A stretch of 64,000 nucleotides of DNA from Saccharum officinarum (Eukaryota; Streptophyta; Magnoliopsida; Poales; Poaceae), in contig CM036199.1 of NCBI GenBank assembly GCA_020631735.1, positions 16,697,955 to 16,761,954 of the forward strand, read 5' to 3'. Shown here in pieces: positions 37,770 to 49,099 of the stretch (position 1 is the stretch's first letter; every line of letters begins with the position of its first letter). Both the position numbers and the translations under genes were made by a program. The notes beneath the pieces are model-generated. The model was not told the DNA's origin and searched no databases. It was given only the letters and a program-made list of their open reading frames with translations.

Positions 37770-40657
37770 TGTCACACCCGGTTTTCTAAAGAACAAAACC
37801 AGGCTAATCATATGTGTGCCCAGGAAGTCCACACATATGCCAGAATGAAAAAGTATCAGAAACAATGTTATTATATAACGTATACATAGCTATATTAACA
37901 CTTACATCAGAGTATCGCGGAACGGTGACTAAACTTCGGGCTCCATTCTTCTCAGGGACAGCTGACTGTGGGTAACATATGCCTAGCACTTCTACTAGTC
38001 TTCTGGAAACTCCACTACACCTTTGTCCTTTTTCCGAGTAGCATCTTTTTACACACTGGAGTGTTGGGGAAATAGCAAGAGTGAGTCCATGTCGAACTCA
38101 ACAAGTATAACATAGGGTTCATGAGGCTCAAAAAGGCTAGACACTGTTTGACTGCGTTTAGCTTTTAATCATCATATAATTAGCAATTGAGTAGCATCAA
38201 GGTAATCCAAATCCCATTAATGAATCAATGATCAATTATAATAAGGATAATGAATAGCATTAACATGAGCATAATAATAATCAACAATAATTAAGCATGA
38301 TATAACAATGGTGATCAACTATTCTGTAAGAATCCCCAAGGCCGCTCGTATCCGTGAGCACGGCTAGTATACCAGTTTTTAACTCTGCGCAGAGGTGTAC
38401 ACTTTCACTGTGAGTCATGATTTCCAAATGCATGGGTTTGCAAGGCCCAAAACATCAGAGACCATATAAAGCCATTCAAAAGTTCGTCTAACAAGTTAGG
38501 GCCATTAGATTTACTCGGCAGGCAGATGTAGAACCCCCCTTCCCTGTGGCACAACAACCGCAGCCTATACACACTAGGCCAGGGGCTCGCACTACACCCA
38601 ACGTGGCAAGCCTTTCTTACGCCATTTAAGGTAACCTCTAACAAGCTAGAAAAGGTCTCTTGAACAACTAGAGCCAGAGCCATATAGCCCTCACAACTGT
38701 ACTGTATGTCCCGGTTATCACTTACAGGTAAGTCCTTACGGAGAGTAACTAGAGCATCAAAATAACCCACATGCTCTAGCCCCCTTTCAACAGAAATAAC
38801 ATCATCTTAATTGGTTGATTGCATAATCCATTAGTCAAATTACAAGATCATTGTTCATAATTAAGTGCTAGCAGTAGCTACCCAAATGCATAACCCATAG
38901 GTGACAAGGAAACAAGATATCAATAGCTAAGTTATAATCTCTATGGTTGTCAAGGAAGACACATGCATATGTATGATAATTTCAGTGAATAGGACAACAA
39001 GGATGGTCCCATGTTATACTTGCCTTAATCAAAGCTTTCCTGATGATACTGCTGGTCTGGCTCAAAATGATACTCCTGATCGTCAAGAAATTGCTCACCG
39101 TCTATACTCGATCATCAATCAACAAGACACATGCATCCAATCAAACATACACGAAGCAAACAAAGAGATACAATTAGAACAGTACACCAACAATAACAAA
39201 ACAGTAATAAAAGTTTATAAAACTCTTCTACACGTTACTACGATCACACAGACGCAAAGATCACCAAATTCGGAGTTAAAACGTGAAAGTTATGAATTTT
39301 CTAAGATTTCCTAAAGATAAATAAATACTTAATTATAAACTCGAAAATTAAATTGTCCAAACTGACTGTACAACTACACTAACATGTAGAGCTCGCAAAT
39401 ACAAACCTAACGCAACTTGAACGGATCAAATCGGAGTTAAAACGAAGATTTTATGACCAAAACAATTTTAGTGGCAAAACTGTAAATATCCGAAAACGTA
39501 TTTTTGATTTACCGAGAGAGAATACACTTTCAAAACACGAAAACGTTTTTAGGGTTTACGCTAAAGGACGACGGGTTCTATTAAGAAAAAGTCCAGGGAC
39601 TCTTTAGAAAGATTACCCCGCGAAGGGGTATCTTCTAATCTCGGCCGTCGATTCAAAATCTAACGGTTGACATCGTTTCCTAGTCTTCACAGAGAAAAGC
39701 TCGGCCTTCTTCTCCAAGTCCGGCCGACGGCCTCCATGGCCGGCCACCCAAGCTCGCCGGAGACATTTGGTTTTCCCGTTTCCGATCACCATTCTCTCCA
39801 CAACCAACACCAACCGAACGAGGAACTCAATGCGAATCCATCTATGCGGTACAAGCTAGCTACGATGGATTGAAAACGACACGCGATGTGAGGAGGGCGG
39901 CGACGCCATTGCCGACTCGTCGGTGACCTTCAAAAGCATGATTCGAAGCATCTACACCCAAAAGAAAAGCATGGGAAGGTAGAGAAGAAGATTGTAGACT
40001 CACCAACGCGAAGAACACGGCCTCAAATCCACCCGCGAGCTCCACCTACAAGCAACCGAAATCTCCAACTCCCCCCAATCCTTAGTGCTCGGTTTCACGT
40101 GGTTGACTAGGGTTTTAGATGGAAAACGGAAAGAGGAGAACCCCGACTACCCTTTTGTAACTTCACCTCATCGATTTCGGGTAGGATATCAAGGATTCGA
40201 GATTCGATTCGGTTGAAGCTTTGTGTTCGTGTCCGTCCCGGTTACGACGAAGGTAGAAGATGCGGCTGCCACCTGGGGCCCACCCGTCAATGGCTGAAGG
40301 AGGATGAGGCGCGCTGCTTTGGCTTCCTAGGCCAGCCCACCGATGCAAGAGAGGGAGCACCAGCGGCCCGCTTCCGCAGCCCAGCGCGGGGAGAGAAGAA
40401 ACAGGCCGGCCGGTTAACCGGGCCACCAGCAGGTAAGTATTTTCTTTCTTTTTTTTCTATTTGTTTTTCAAAACCTTTTTCAAAGAGAATTTCTAATCCA
40501 AATCAAATAAAATAAATTCCACATCACAAAATAAAATAAATGCAACAGCATGAATGCAACACCAAAAATTCTTTTCTAAATTTTAATTTGCCCTTAATTG
40601 TTATCTAACTTATTTGAAATTCATTATCCCTAAAGTTTAGAATTTTTGGGTGTTACA
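37770..40657 (-). repeat. 3' LTR of the minus-strand chromovirus (2,888 bp)
   Basis: Plus-strand ends are TGTCACACCCGG and GGGTGTTACA. Read on the minus strand it runs TGTAACACCC...GGGTGTGACA. Homologous to 45173-47041. Confidence 0.9.
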
Positions 40658-40676
40658 AATTCTACCCCCCTTAAAA
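40658..40676 (-). other. Polypurine tract of the minus-strand chromovirus
   Basis: On the minus strand, ttttaaggggggtagaatt directly precedes the 3' LTR. Confidence 0.8.
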
Positions 40677-40702
40677 GAATCTCGTCCTCGAGATTGAACT
40701 GC

Positions 40703-42830
40703 TTACTCAAACAATTGTGGATATGATTTCCTTAATTCATCCTCTCTTTCCCAAGTTGCCTCTGCCTCTGAATATCGATTCCACTGAACCTTGCACATCT
40801 TAATAATCCGACTTCGAGTAACTCTCTCAGCAGTCTCTAAAATCTTAATCGGAAACTCTTCATATGTAAGATCCTCTTTAACAGTCAACTCTTCTAAAGG
40901 TATCTGCTCCTCAGGCACCCGTAAACACTTCTTAAGTTGTGAAACATGGAACACATCATGCACTCCAGATAAATTCTCAGGAAACTCCAACTGATAAGCA
41001 ACTTCCCCACGTCTAGTAATAACTTTAAATGGTCCAACATACCTTAGTGCTAGTTTACCTTTCATGTTAAACCTCTTTACACTTTTCATAGGTGACACCT
41101 TCAAATAGACATAATCACCTACCTCAAAAACTAAATCTCTTCTCCTATTATCAGCATAACTCTTCTGACGAGACTGTGCTACTCTCAAATTCTCACGAAT
41201 CACTCGCACTTGATCTTCTGCGTTTCTAAGAACATCTGTACCAAACACTTGAGATTCACCTGTCTGATCCCAAAACAATGGAGTTCTACACTTACGTCCA
41301 TACAAAGCTTCAAACGGTGCCATCTTAAGACTCTGTTGATAACTATTATTGTAAGAAAATTCCGCATAAGGCAAACTCTTATCCCAACTAGTTCCATATT
41401 GCAATGCACAAGCTCTCAACATATCCTCTAATATCTGGTTGGTCCTTTCAGTCTGTCCATCTGTCTGTGGATGATATGCCGTACTAAAATTCAATTTTGT
41501 TCCCAAAGATTCATGTACAGCTTTTCAAAAGTGCGACGTAAACTGCGATCCTCGATCAGATACAATCTTCTTTGGAACTCCATGCAAACATACTATTCTT
41601 TCTATATACAAGGTAGCTAATTATACTCCCGTATAATTTAGTCTTGACTGGTATAAAATGAGCAACTTTAGTCAATCTATCCACCATCACCCAGATAGAA
41701 TCATAACCTCTCTGAGTACGCGGTAACCCTACTATAAAGTCCATATCAACTTCCTCCCACTTCCATTCAGGAATCTTCATTGGTTGCATAATCCAGCAGG
41801 TCTTTGATGCTCTGCTTTCACCCTCTGACAAGTGTCACACAATGCCACATACTCAGCCACATCTCGCTTTAATTCAACCCACCAATATTTCTGTTTAAGA
41901 TCCAAATACATCTTAGTACTACCAGGATGAATGGAATAAGCTGACTCATGAGCTTCGCTAAGAATTGCCTGTCGAACAGCTTGATCCTCAGATACACACA
42001 GCCTCTTTCCAAACCACAAAATCCCATTATCATCCATTCGAAAACCCTGGTGACTTACCAATCACTATATCTTCTGCTATCTTCTTCAGTTTCTCATCCT
42101 TCAACTGACCCTTGTAAATTTTTTTACTCTAAAGTAGGCTCTATCACTAATTCCATTGTATTAGTAACAATTCCTAAATTCAAATATTCAAATTCAGCAC
42201 ATAACTCACTAGTCATAGACAGCGTCCGTATCTCATTGGCATAACTTTTCCTACTAAGAGCATCAGCTACTTTATTAGCCTTACCAGGATGATAGTGTAT
42301 CTCAATATCATAATCCTTAATCAACTCTAACCATCTGCGTTGCCTCAAATTCAGATCTGACTGAGTGAAAATATACTTCAAACTCTTATGATCAGTGTAT
42401 ATATCACTCTTATGTCCAATCAAATAATGTCTCTAAATCTTTAAAGCATGAACCACAGCTGCTAACTCCAAATCATGTGTAGGATAATTCAACTCATGCT
42501 TTCTCAACTGCCTAGATGCATAAGCCACAACTCTGCCTTCTTGCATAAGAACACATCCCAAACCTTGACAAGAAGCATCACAATAAATAGAAAACTTCTT
42601 ACTCAAATCTGGTAAAACCAAAACAGGCGCTGTAGTCAACCTCTTCTTCAATTCCTCAAAACTAGCTTGACATTTATCCGACCACACAAACTTGGCATTC
42701 TTCTCTAATAGAGATGTCATAGGTTTAGCAAGTTTAGAAAACCCTTCAATGAACCATCTGTAATATCCAGCTAATCCCAAGAAACTACGAATCTCGCTAA
42801 CATCAATAGGTGGTTTCCAATTCAATAGAT
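40703..42830 (-). pseudogene. Chromovirus pol 3' part: RT end, RNase H, integrase, chromodomain
   Basis: Minus-strand blocks in order: the RT C-terminus and RNase H ([38 protein letters not shown]) at 42830-42124; the integrase zinc-binding and core domain (CDTCQRVKAEHQ, MDFIVGLPRTQRGYDSIWV) at 42061-41556; and the integrase end with the GPF...VFHVSQLKK linker and a chromodomain-like tail (VQWNRYSEAEATWERE) at 41506-40703. A TAG interrupts RNase H near 42430 where Trp is expected, and a TGA sits at about 41526 in the integrase core. At least two frameshifts separate the blocks. The last block is a clean 267-codon ORF. RT upstream of LNWKPP is absent. Confidence 0.9.
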
Positions 42831-45157
42831 AAGCAAAATCTGATTTCTCTGTGCAAATTCCAATTTCAGTAACTCAGTAAAACTGTCATATCTCGAGCTA
42901 CAGACGTCCAATTCAGATGATCTTTACATGGTTGGAAAGCTTACAAAATTATCTACAACTTTTATTCACAACACTTTTTCTGAATCTGTCAAATAATTGG
43001 CCAAAAATTGAACTTAACCAAAACTGTTTCAGAATTCCAGACTGTGCAGTAACCCCAACTTGAAATAGATATATCTCTTAGCTCTTAATAGATATTAAAA
43101 TAATTCTTGCGGGGTTGGAAAGATATAGAAGTCTAATTATTCCCAGTATAATTTCCTAAATTTCCCATTAATGGATTTTAAGTTATTTCTTAAACATCCC
43201 AGACTGATCCAAAAATCAGCAAAGGACAGAACTATGTTCACCTCATAACCAACTAATATATTTTGATCAAACTTAATATTCTTAACCATGGAACTTGTAG
43301 GCCTGTCTACAAAACTCCAGCACATATTACAAAGATCTAAATCACACATTATCACATTAACAATCTATCAATCACACAATTGTTCACACCACAAACTGAC
43401 TCTCAAAACAATCCAACTTAAAATTGACTCGCAACTACTATCGTTCTTATTACATAGGGATTTTTTTCTTATTTCCTAATTAAGCTTCTAATAAATCTTG
43501 GGGACGACCTAACTCCGCCCTTAATTGATCAATCTCCTTATAAGCTTACTCCTTAAGTTCTTTTTCCTTCAGCGACTCTTATGCAATGATGATGCCACAA
43601 GCTCATAACTAACTTTATAAATGTCTCCTTTAGACCCTTACAATCCTTGTAGATGGTTCTAACAGATTACCACTCTGAGAAAAGATACTGACGCTTGATA
43701 GTGACTTTGCAACCATGTAGATAGCTGATGCTTCCAGGTGACGAAATAGAACATATAAACCTCCATCTTGTATCGTCTTTTAGTTTGACAAACCCTCTTA
43801 AGAAGAGATCAACTAGAGTACACCAAAGGATAGCTTGCATTTGTTTCTGAGTGATAACTACTATCGTGTCCTTCTATCATGTCAAAGAGACTCATGAGCA
43901 TATGCAAGAACAAGTAACCTGCACTTCCTCGCGAGCAGAAAAATAGCAGTGCAGAAATACAGTTATAACTCAAGTTCTACGAATCTGATGATATTGTAGC
44001 TTATACCGTTGGAAAGCTTATCAAATTTACTACAACTTCCTTATAGAATTCTTCTCCAGATTCTGCAGTTAAGGTAGTTGAAAACTGTGCACAACAGAAA
44101 CTATTCCAGATTGCTGACAGCACAGATGCGTCGCCTTGTGATTTTCGTAAATCCCAAACCATAGTAGCTATCAGGACGGTTCTTACGGTCAGAGAAAGAT
44201 ATTAAAGTCTACTATTGTCCAGAATTTATCCATGATTTTTGGGCATCCAAAAATAGAGATATAAGCTAAGGAAGACAGACTGCTATAAAAAAACAGGATA
44301 AGGTAGAAACGAGATTCAAAGACACTAGAGAGATAGATAACACTAATCTTCAAGTCTTCACATTTCTTTGCTTTGTGTTGATGAGATATAAGACATGGAT
44401 CGAGGATAGCCAAAAGATGACAAGAAAGATAAGGTTTGATCTTTAGTTCTTCATGCCTCCTCATGCCTCGTCGCTTGAGATATTCAGGACTTGCTGTTGT
44501 TGATAGCAGATGCTACCCCACTTAACAAAGATCTTGTTTCACCTGACGATGTCATTGAAGGCAACACTTTCTCTAAAGCTTGTTGCTAATGATAAGTCCT
44601 TCATGTGTTGATCATCCATTAAGATGAGATTAATAAGGTAGCATGACAACCAAGGGTAGACAGGAACGGTGTAAGAGAAAATGGCATGAATTAGGATCGA
44701 TTGAAAGATAAGTAAGATACAAGATGTCACTACCCCACTTAACATAGATCGAGCTACTTCTCAAGACTTATACCTTCCGGGCCTACCTTTGAAACACGAG
44801 AACAAGAACAACACACAAGCAACACATCAAGCAAAACAAGCACACATCACATCATCGGTACTACACGTGCTTCTTCAATAATGGTGGTCATCCTATTGGC
44901 ACATTGGAGATAATGAAAGGCCATCGAACTTTTGAACCAGGTAAGATCGGAAAACTTTTAGTAAAAACAACATAAAATAAAATCCAAGGGAGTAAGAAAT
45001 ATTAGCTCAAAAGAAAGCTATCAAGGAGAGGATACAACAGGACAAGGAAGAGGAATAGTCAAAATCAATGAGTCAAGGGATGACAAAATAGTTTTATCGT
45101 AAAATAAGTTTTAGAATACGTCCAGTGCTACTTGGCATACGTCCTATAGTCAACACC
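42831..45157. other. Non-coding internal region of the deleted chromovirus
   Basis: No gag, protease or RT is detectable. The region contains related segments at about 42880-43000 and 43960-44080 (both with ttggaaagctta and ctacaactt(tt/cc)), resembling the non-coding spacer at 48660-49030 of the neighbouring element. A second pair, taccccacttaaca(a/t)agatc, occurs at 44513 and 44733. Confidence 0.5.
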
Positions 45158-45169
45158 GCTCTGATACCA
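45158..45169 (-). other. tRNA-iMet primer binding site
   Basis: On the minus strand TGGTATCAGAGC, the plant initiator-Met primer site, lies 3 nt inside the 5' LTR edge. Confidence 0.9.
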
Positions 45170-45172
45170 CTC

Positions 45173-47041
45173 TGTCACACCCGGTTTTCTAAAGAACAAA
45201 ACCAGGCTAATCATATGTGTGCCCAGGAAGTCCACACATATGCCAGAATGAAAAAGTATCAGAAACAATGTTATTATATAACGTATACATAGCTATATTA
45301 ACACTTACATCAGAGTATCGCGGAACGGTGACTAAACTTCGGGCTCCATTCTTCTCATGGACGGCTGACTGGGGTAACATATGCCTAGCACTTCTACTAG
45401 TCTTCTGGAAACTCCACTACACCTTTGTCCTTTTTCCGAGTAGCATCTTTTACACACTGGAGTGTTGGGGAAATAGCAAGAGTGAGTCCATGTCGAACTC
45501 AACAAGTATAACACAGGGTTCATGAGGCTCAAAAAGGCTAGACACTGTTTGACTGCGTTTAGCTTTTAATCATCATATAATTAGCAATTGAGTAGCATCA
45601 AGGTAATCCAAATCCCATTAATGAATCAATGATCAATTGTAATAAGGATAATGAATAGCATTAACATGAGCATAATAATAATCAACAATAATTAAGCATG
45701 ATATAACAATGGTGATCAACTATTCTGTAAGAATCCCCAAGGCCGCTCGTATCCGTGAGCACGGCTAGTATACCAGTTTTTAACTCTGCGCAGAGGTGTA
45801 CACTTTCACTGTGAGTCATGATTTCCAAATGCATGGGTTTGCAAGGCCCAAAACATCAGAGACCATATAAAGCCATTCAAAAGTTCGTCTAACAAGTTAG
45901 GGCCATTAGATTCACTCGGCAGGCAGATGTAGAACCCCCCTTCCCTGTGGCACAACAACCGCAGCCTATACACACTAGGCCAGGGGCTCGCACTACACCC
46001 AACGTGGCAACCATTCTTACGCCATTTAAGGTAACCTCTAACAAGCTAGAAAAGGTCTCTTGAACAACTAGAGCCAGAGCCATATAGCCCTCACAGCTGT
46101 ACTGTATGTCCCGGTTATCACTTACAGGTAAGTCCTTACGGAGAGTAACTAGAGCATCAAATAACCCACATGCTCTAGCCCCTTTCAACAGAAATAACAT
46201 CATCTTAATTGGTTGATTGCATAATCCATTAGTCAAATTACAAGATCATTGTTCATAATTAAGCGCTAGCAGTAGCTACCCAAATGCATAACCCATAGGT
46301 GACAAGGAAACAAGATATCAATAGCTAAGTTATAATTCTCTATGGTTGTCAAGGAAGACACATGCATATGTATGATAATTTCAGTGAATAGGACAAAAGG
46401 ATGGTCCATGTTATACTTGCCTTAATCAAAGCTTTCCTGATGATACTGCTGGTCTGGCTCAAAATAATACTCCTGATCGTCAAGAAACTGCTCACCGTCT
46501 ATACTCGATCATCAATCAACACACACATGCATCCAATCAAACATACACGAAGCAAACAAAGATACAATTTAGAACAGTACACCAACAATAACAAAACAGT
46601 AATAAAAGTTTATAAAACTCTTCTACACGTTACTACGATCACACAGACGCAAAGATCACCAAATTCGGAGTTAAAACGTGAAAGTTATGAATTTTCTAAG
46701 ATTCCTATAGATAAATAAATACTTAATTATAAACTCGAAAATAAATTATCCAAACTAACTGTACAACTACACTAACATGTAGAGCTCGCAAATACGAACC
46801 TAACGCAACTTGAACGGATCAAATCGGAGTTAAAACGAAGATTTTTATGACCAAAACAATTTCTAGTGGCAAAACTGTAAATATCCGAAAACGTATTTTT
46901 GATTAAACCGAGAGAATACGCTTTCAAAACACGAAAACGTTTTTCAGGATTTACGCTAAGGACGGCGGGTTCTATTAAGAAAAAGTCCAGGGACTCTTTA
47001 GAAAGATTACCCGCGAAGGGGTATCTTCTAATCTCGGCCGT
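45173..47041 (-). repeat. 5' LTR of the minus-strand chromovirus, cut by the gap
   Basis: Near-identical to 37770-39650, with small indels. About 1 kb of the LTR is missing because the assembly stops at the N run. Confidence 0.9.
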
Positions 47042-47141
47042 NNNNNNNNNNNNNNNNNNNNNNNNNNNNNNNNNNNNNNNNNNNNNNNNNNNNNNNNNNN
47101 NNNNNNNNNNNNNNNNNNNNNNNNNNNNNNNNNNNNNNNNN
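47042..47141. other. Assembly gap (100 N)
   Basis: Exactly 100 N, the usual placeholder for an unknown length. It joins two oppositely oriented LTRs of related families. Confidence 1.
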
Positions 47142-47305
47142 TATCAGATCTCCAGACTTTGAGATGTTTATTTTTATTTTGTGAACTATGGTTCGCTATT
47201 GTAATAAGGCACTGAGTATGATACTTTTCCTTTACAATTTGTTCTATATATTCTACACATATGGTTTGCATCCAAATTTTGTAGTTACAAAATATGGGTG
47301 TGACA
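47142..47305 (+). repeat. 3' end of the 5' LTR
   Basis: Matches 57357-57519 almost base for base, ending GGGTGTGACA. The rest of this LTR is lost in the gap. Confidence 0.9.
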
Positions 47306-47308
47306 AAT

Positions 47309-47320
47309 TGGTATCAGAGC
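47309..47320 (+). other. tRNA-iMet primer binding site
   Basis: TGGTATCAGAGC lies 3 nt after the LTR end. Confidence 0.95.
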
Positions 47321-47493
47321 TCGTGTCGACTGTAGGACGCAAGCCCAGTTAGAAATGGTCGTTTATTACTTATTATTTACTTGTTCTTGCTTACTACCTT
47401 AGTCTTGTTATTTGTTAAAACCTTTATGCTCCTTCTGCTTTATTCTATTATGAAATTATTGACTCTAATCTCTTGTAAAAATAAATTTTGTAG

Positions 47494-48405
47494 ATGGCAC
47501 GCACCAGGGAGTCTGCCCGCAAGAGCGTTGGAGCTAGCCTTCCACCCCGTGTCCTATTCCCTAAAGAGGCGCCAGCCCCAGAGATTGTCATCATCTCTGA
47601 TGATGAAGAGGAGCCCATGATGATGGAAGAGGAACCCATGGAGGAGGACACCGTGCACTTAGTGAACATCACCGGGCATGAGGACGATGATGAAGAACCT
47701 GCACCAGCTACATTTGCGCCGGCTTCACCAACACCATCTCTTGTCGCGTTCGCTGAGGAGGGAGAGCAGGAGATGGCTCCTGCTGATGAGGAAGAACCTG
47801 AAGAGGAGCCTGGGTGGACTCATACCTACATCTACAAGCACACTCCTCACACGCCTACCATCACAAGCTGCTCAATGACATGCTCCAGGACTACTACGCC
47901 GACCTGAACACCGGCATCCAGTACTATTGTGGTGAGTACACTCACCCCACTGAGGCGACTTACTGGAAGACAGAGCTGACTGTCACCATCTGGAAGGACG
48001 ACAAGAATGGTAGGGTGGTGAACACTGTCCATGGCACACGTCCAAGCATGCTGAAGCTTTCGACAGTATGGAGGACGCCGCTCGGGAGGCATATGAGTAC
48101 TACCATGGCTTATGGTATGAGGCTATGGAGGCAGATCGCTTCAGGTACTTGCCCGGTATGATGCGCAGAAGAAGGATTGGGTGGTGACAGACCCTCAGCA
48201 CAGCTCTCCTGCCTTGGACACTACAGTGCGGTATGCTCTTGCACTAAAGGTGGGGAACGAAGATCTCCAGAAGGAACTGCGTGGAGTGCACAAGGTCGCG
48301 AGGCGTTACCAGAAAGAGATCGACAAGCTAAGGGCTCGGCTGGGGCAGCCTCCACTCTATAAGAAGCTGGATGAGGACTATGATATGCATTATGATGACT
48401 CTTAG
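47494..48405 (+). pseudogene. Extra ORF upstream of gag with H3-tail-like N-terminus
   Basis: The protein begins MARTRESARKSVGASLPP. The histone H3 tail is ARTKQTARKSTGGKAP, so the N-terminus aligns in register with 9 of 16 identical residues, including ARKS at Lys9. Next comes EIVIISDDEEEP (about residues 30-41), which fits a SUMO-interacting motif: a hydrophobic core followed by an acidic run. A long Asp/Glu-rich region follows to about residue 108. The C-terminal half (YADLNTGIQYYCGEY...; KVARRYQKEIDKLRARLG, about 48290-48345) is helical and basic, possibly coiled coil. Frame changes near 47820-47850, 48010-48030 and 48150 break what was probably a protein of about 300 residues. An AATAAA lies at 48425-48430. 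Its role is unknown. Additional ORFs between LTR and gag are known in some plant retrotransposons, but I cannot name a family for this one. Confidence 0.6.
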
Positions 48406-49099
48406 ATTTGCAATGCCCTGTTGTAATAAAGGTCGTTAGTCGCGCCGTTCGAGTCGAGTCGTTTGCTTGGGTCATGAACTTTGATGTGTTTGATGGTTTA
48501 TTCTTGTGGTCATGCTTGAGTTGAACTTTTCCTTTAAATGCTGAGAACTCATGGGCTTGCCCGTGATTCTCTTAAGTTAAGTTTTAAGGTTTAGTTGATG
48601 CTTAATAAAGTTTGGGGTTCACTTTATCTATCTCCATTGTTGCTGTTTGCTGGGACAGCCTGTGCTCTTTATTTAATATCTCAGTTTTTGTAAGTCCAAA
48701 AATTGTGAAAATTTTACAGCAGTAACTATACTTCGACACCTTTCCAATGCATCTGAGATCACCCTTATATCTGTCCTGGTCTGGGAGTTATAACAGTTTT
48801 AAGTTGAGGTTGCTGCACTGACTGAGAGTCTGGAACAGTCTGGGTTGTACTCTGTTTTCGGCTGACATAATGACAGAATCTGTAAACGTGTTAAATACCA
48901 AAGTTGCAGAGAAATTCTTAAGCTTTCCAACCACGTATAGCACACCTTAATAGGATATCTAGAGTTAGAATTATGTTCATTTTACTGATCTGTTGTCACT
49001 GGTTTTCGCCCAGAAAATTTCAGATTTGTATCTTTTATCATTTATAAGTGATTTATAATTGGATAAACCCTAAATTTGAGCATGTGTTTTGGAAAACAG
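48406..49099. other. Spacer between the extra ORF and gag
   Basis: AT-rich and without ORFs. It resembles parts of 42880-44100 in the neighbouring element (ttggaaag-type segments) and could hold a leader or internal promoter for gag, but no motif proves that. Confidence 0.4.

Larger units (their letters stand above)
37770..47041 (-). mobile_element. Chromovirus-type Ty3 retrotransposon, internally deleted, minus strand
   Basis: LTRs at 37770-40657 and from 45173, tRNA-iMet PBS at 45158-45169, PPT next to 40658, and minus-strand pol ending in a chromodomain-like tail. Gag, protease and the N-terminal part of RT are missing. The two LTRs are almost identical over their shared part, so the insertion is fairly young. 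It inserted into the ~940-bp tandem array. The left flank is cttgc; the right flank is lost in the assembly gap. Confidence 0.85.

Noticed and set aside
46899..47271. ORFs crossing the N run
   Set aside because: They are artefacts of translating N bases.
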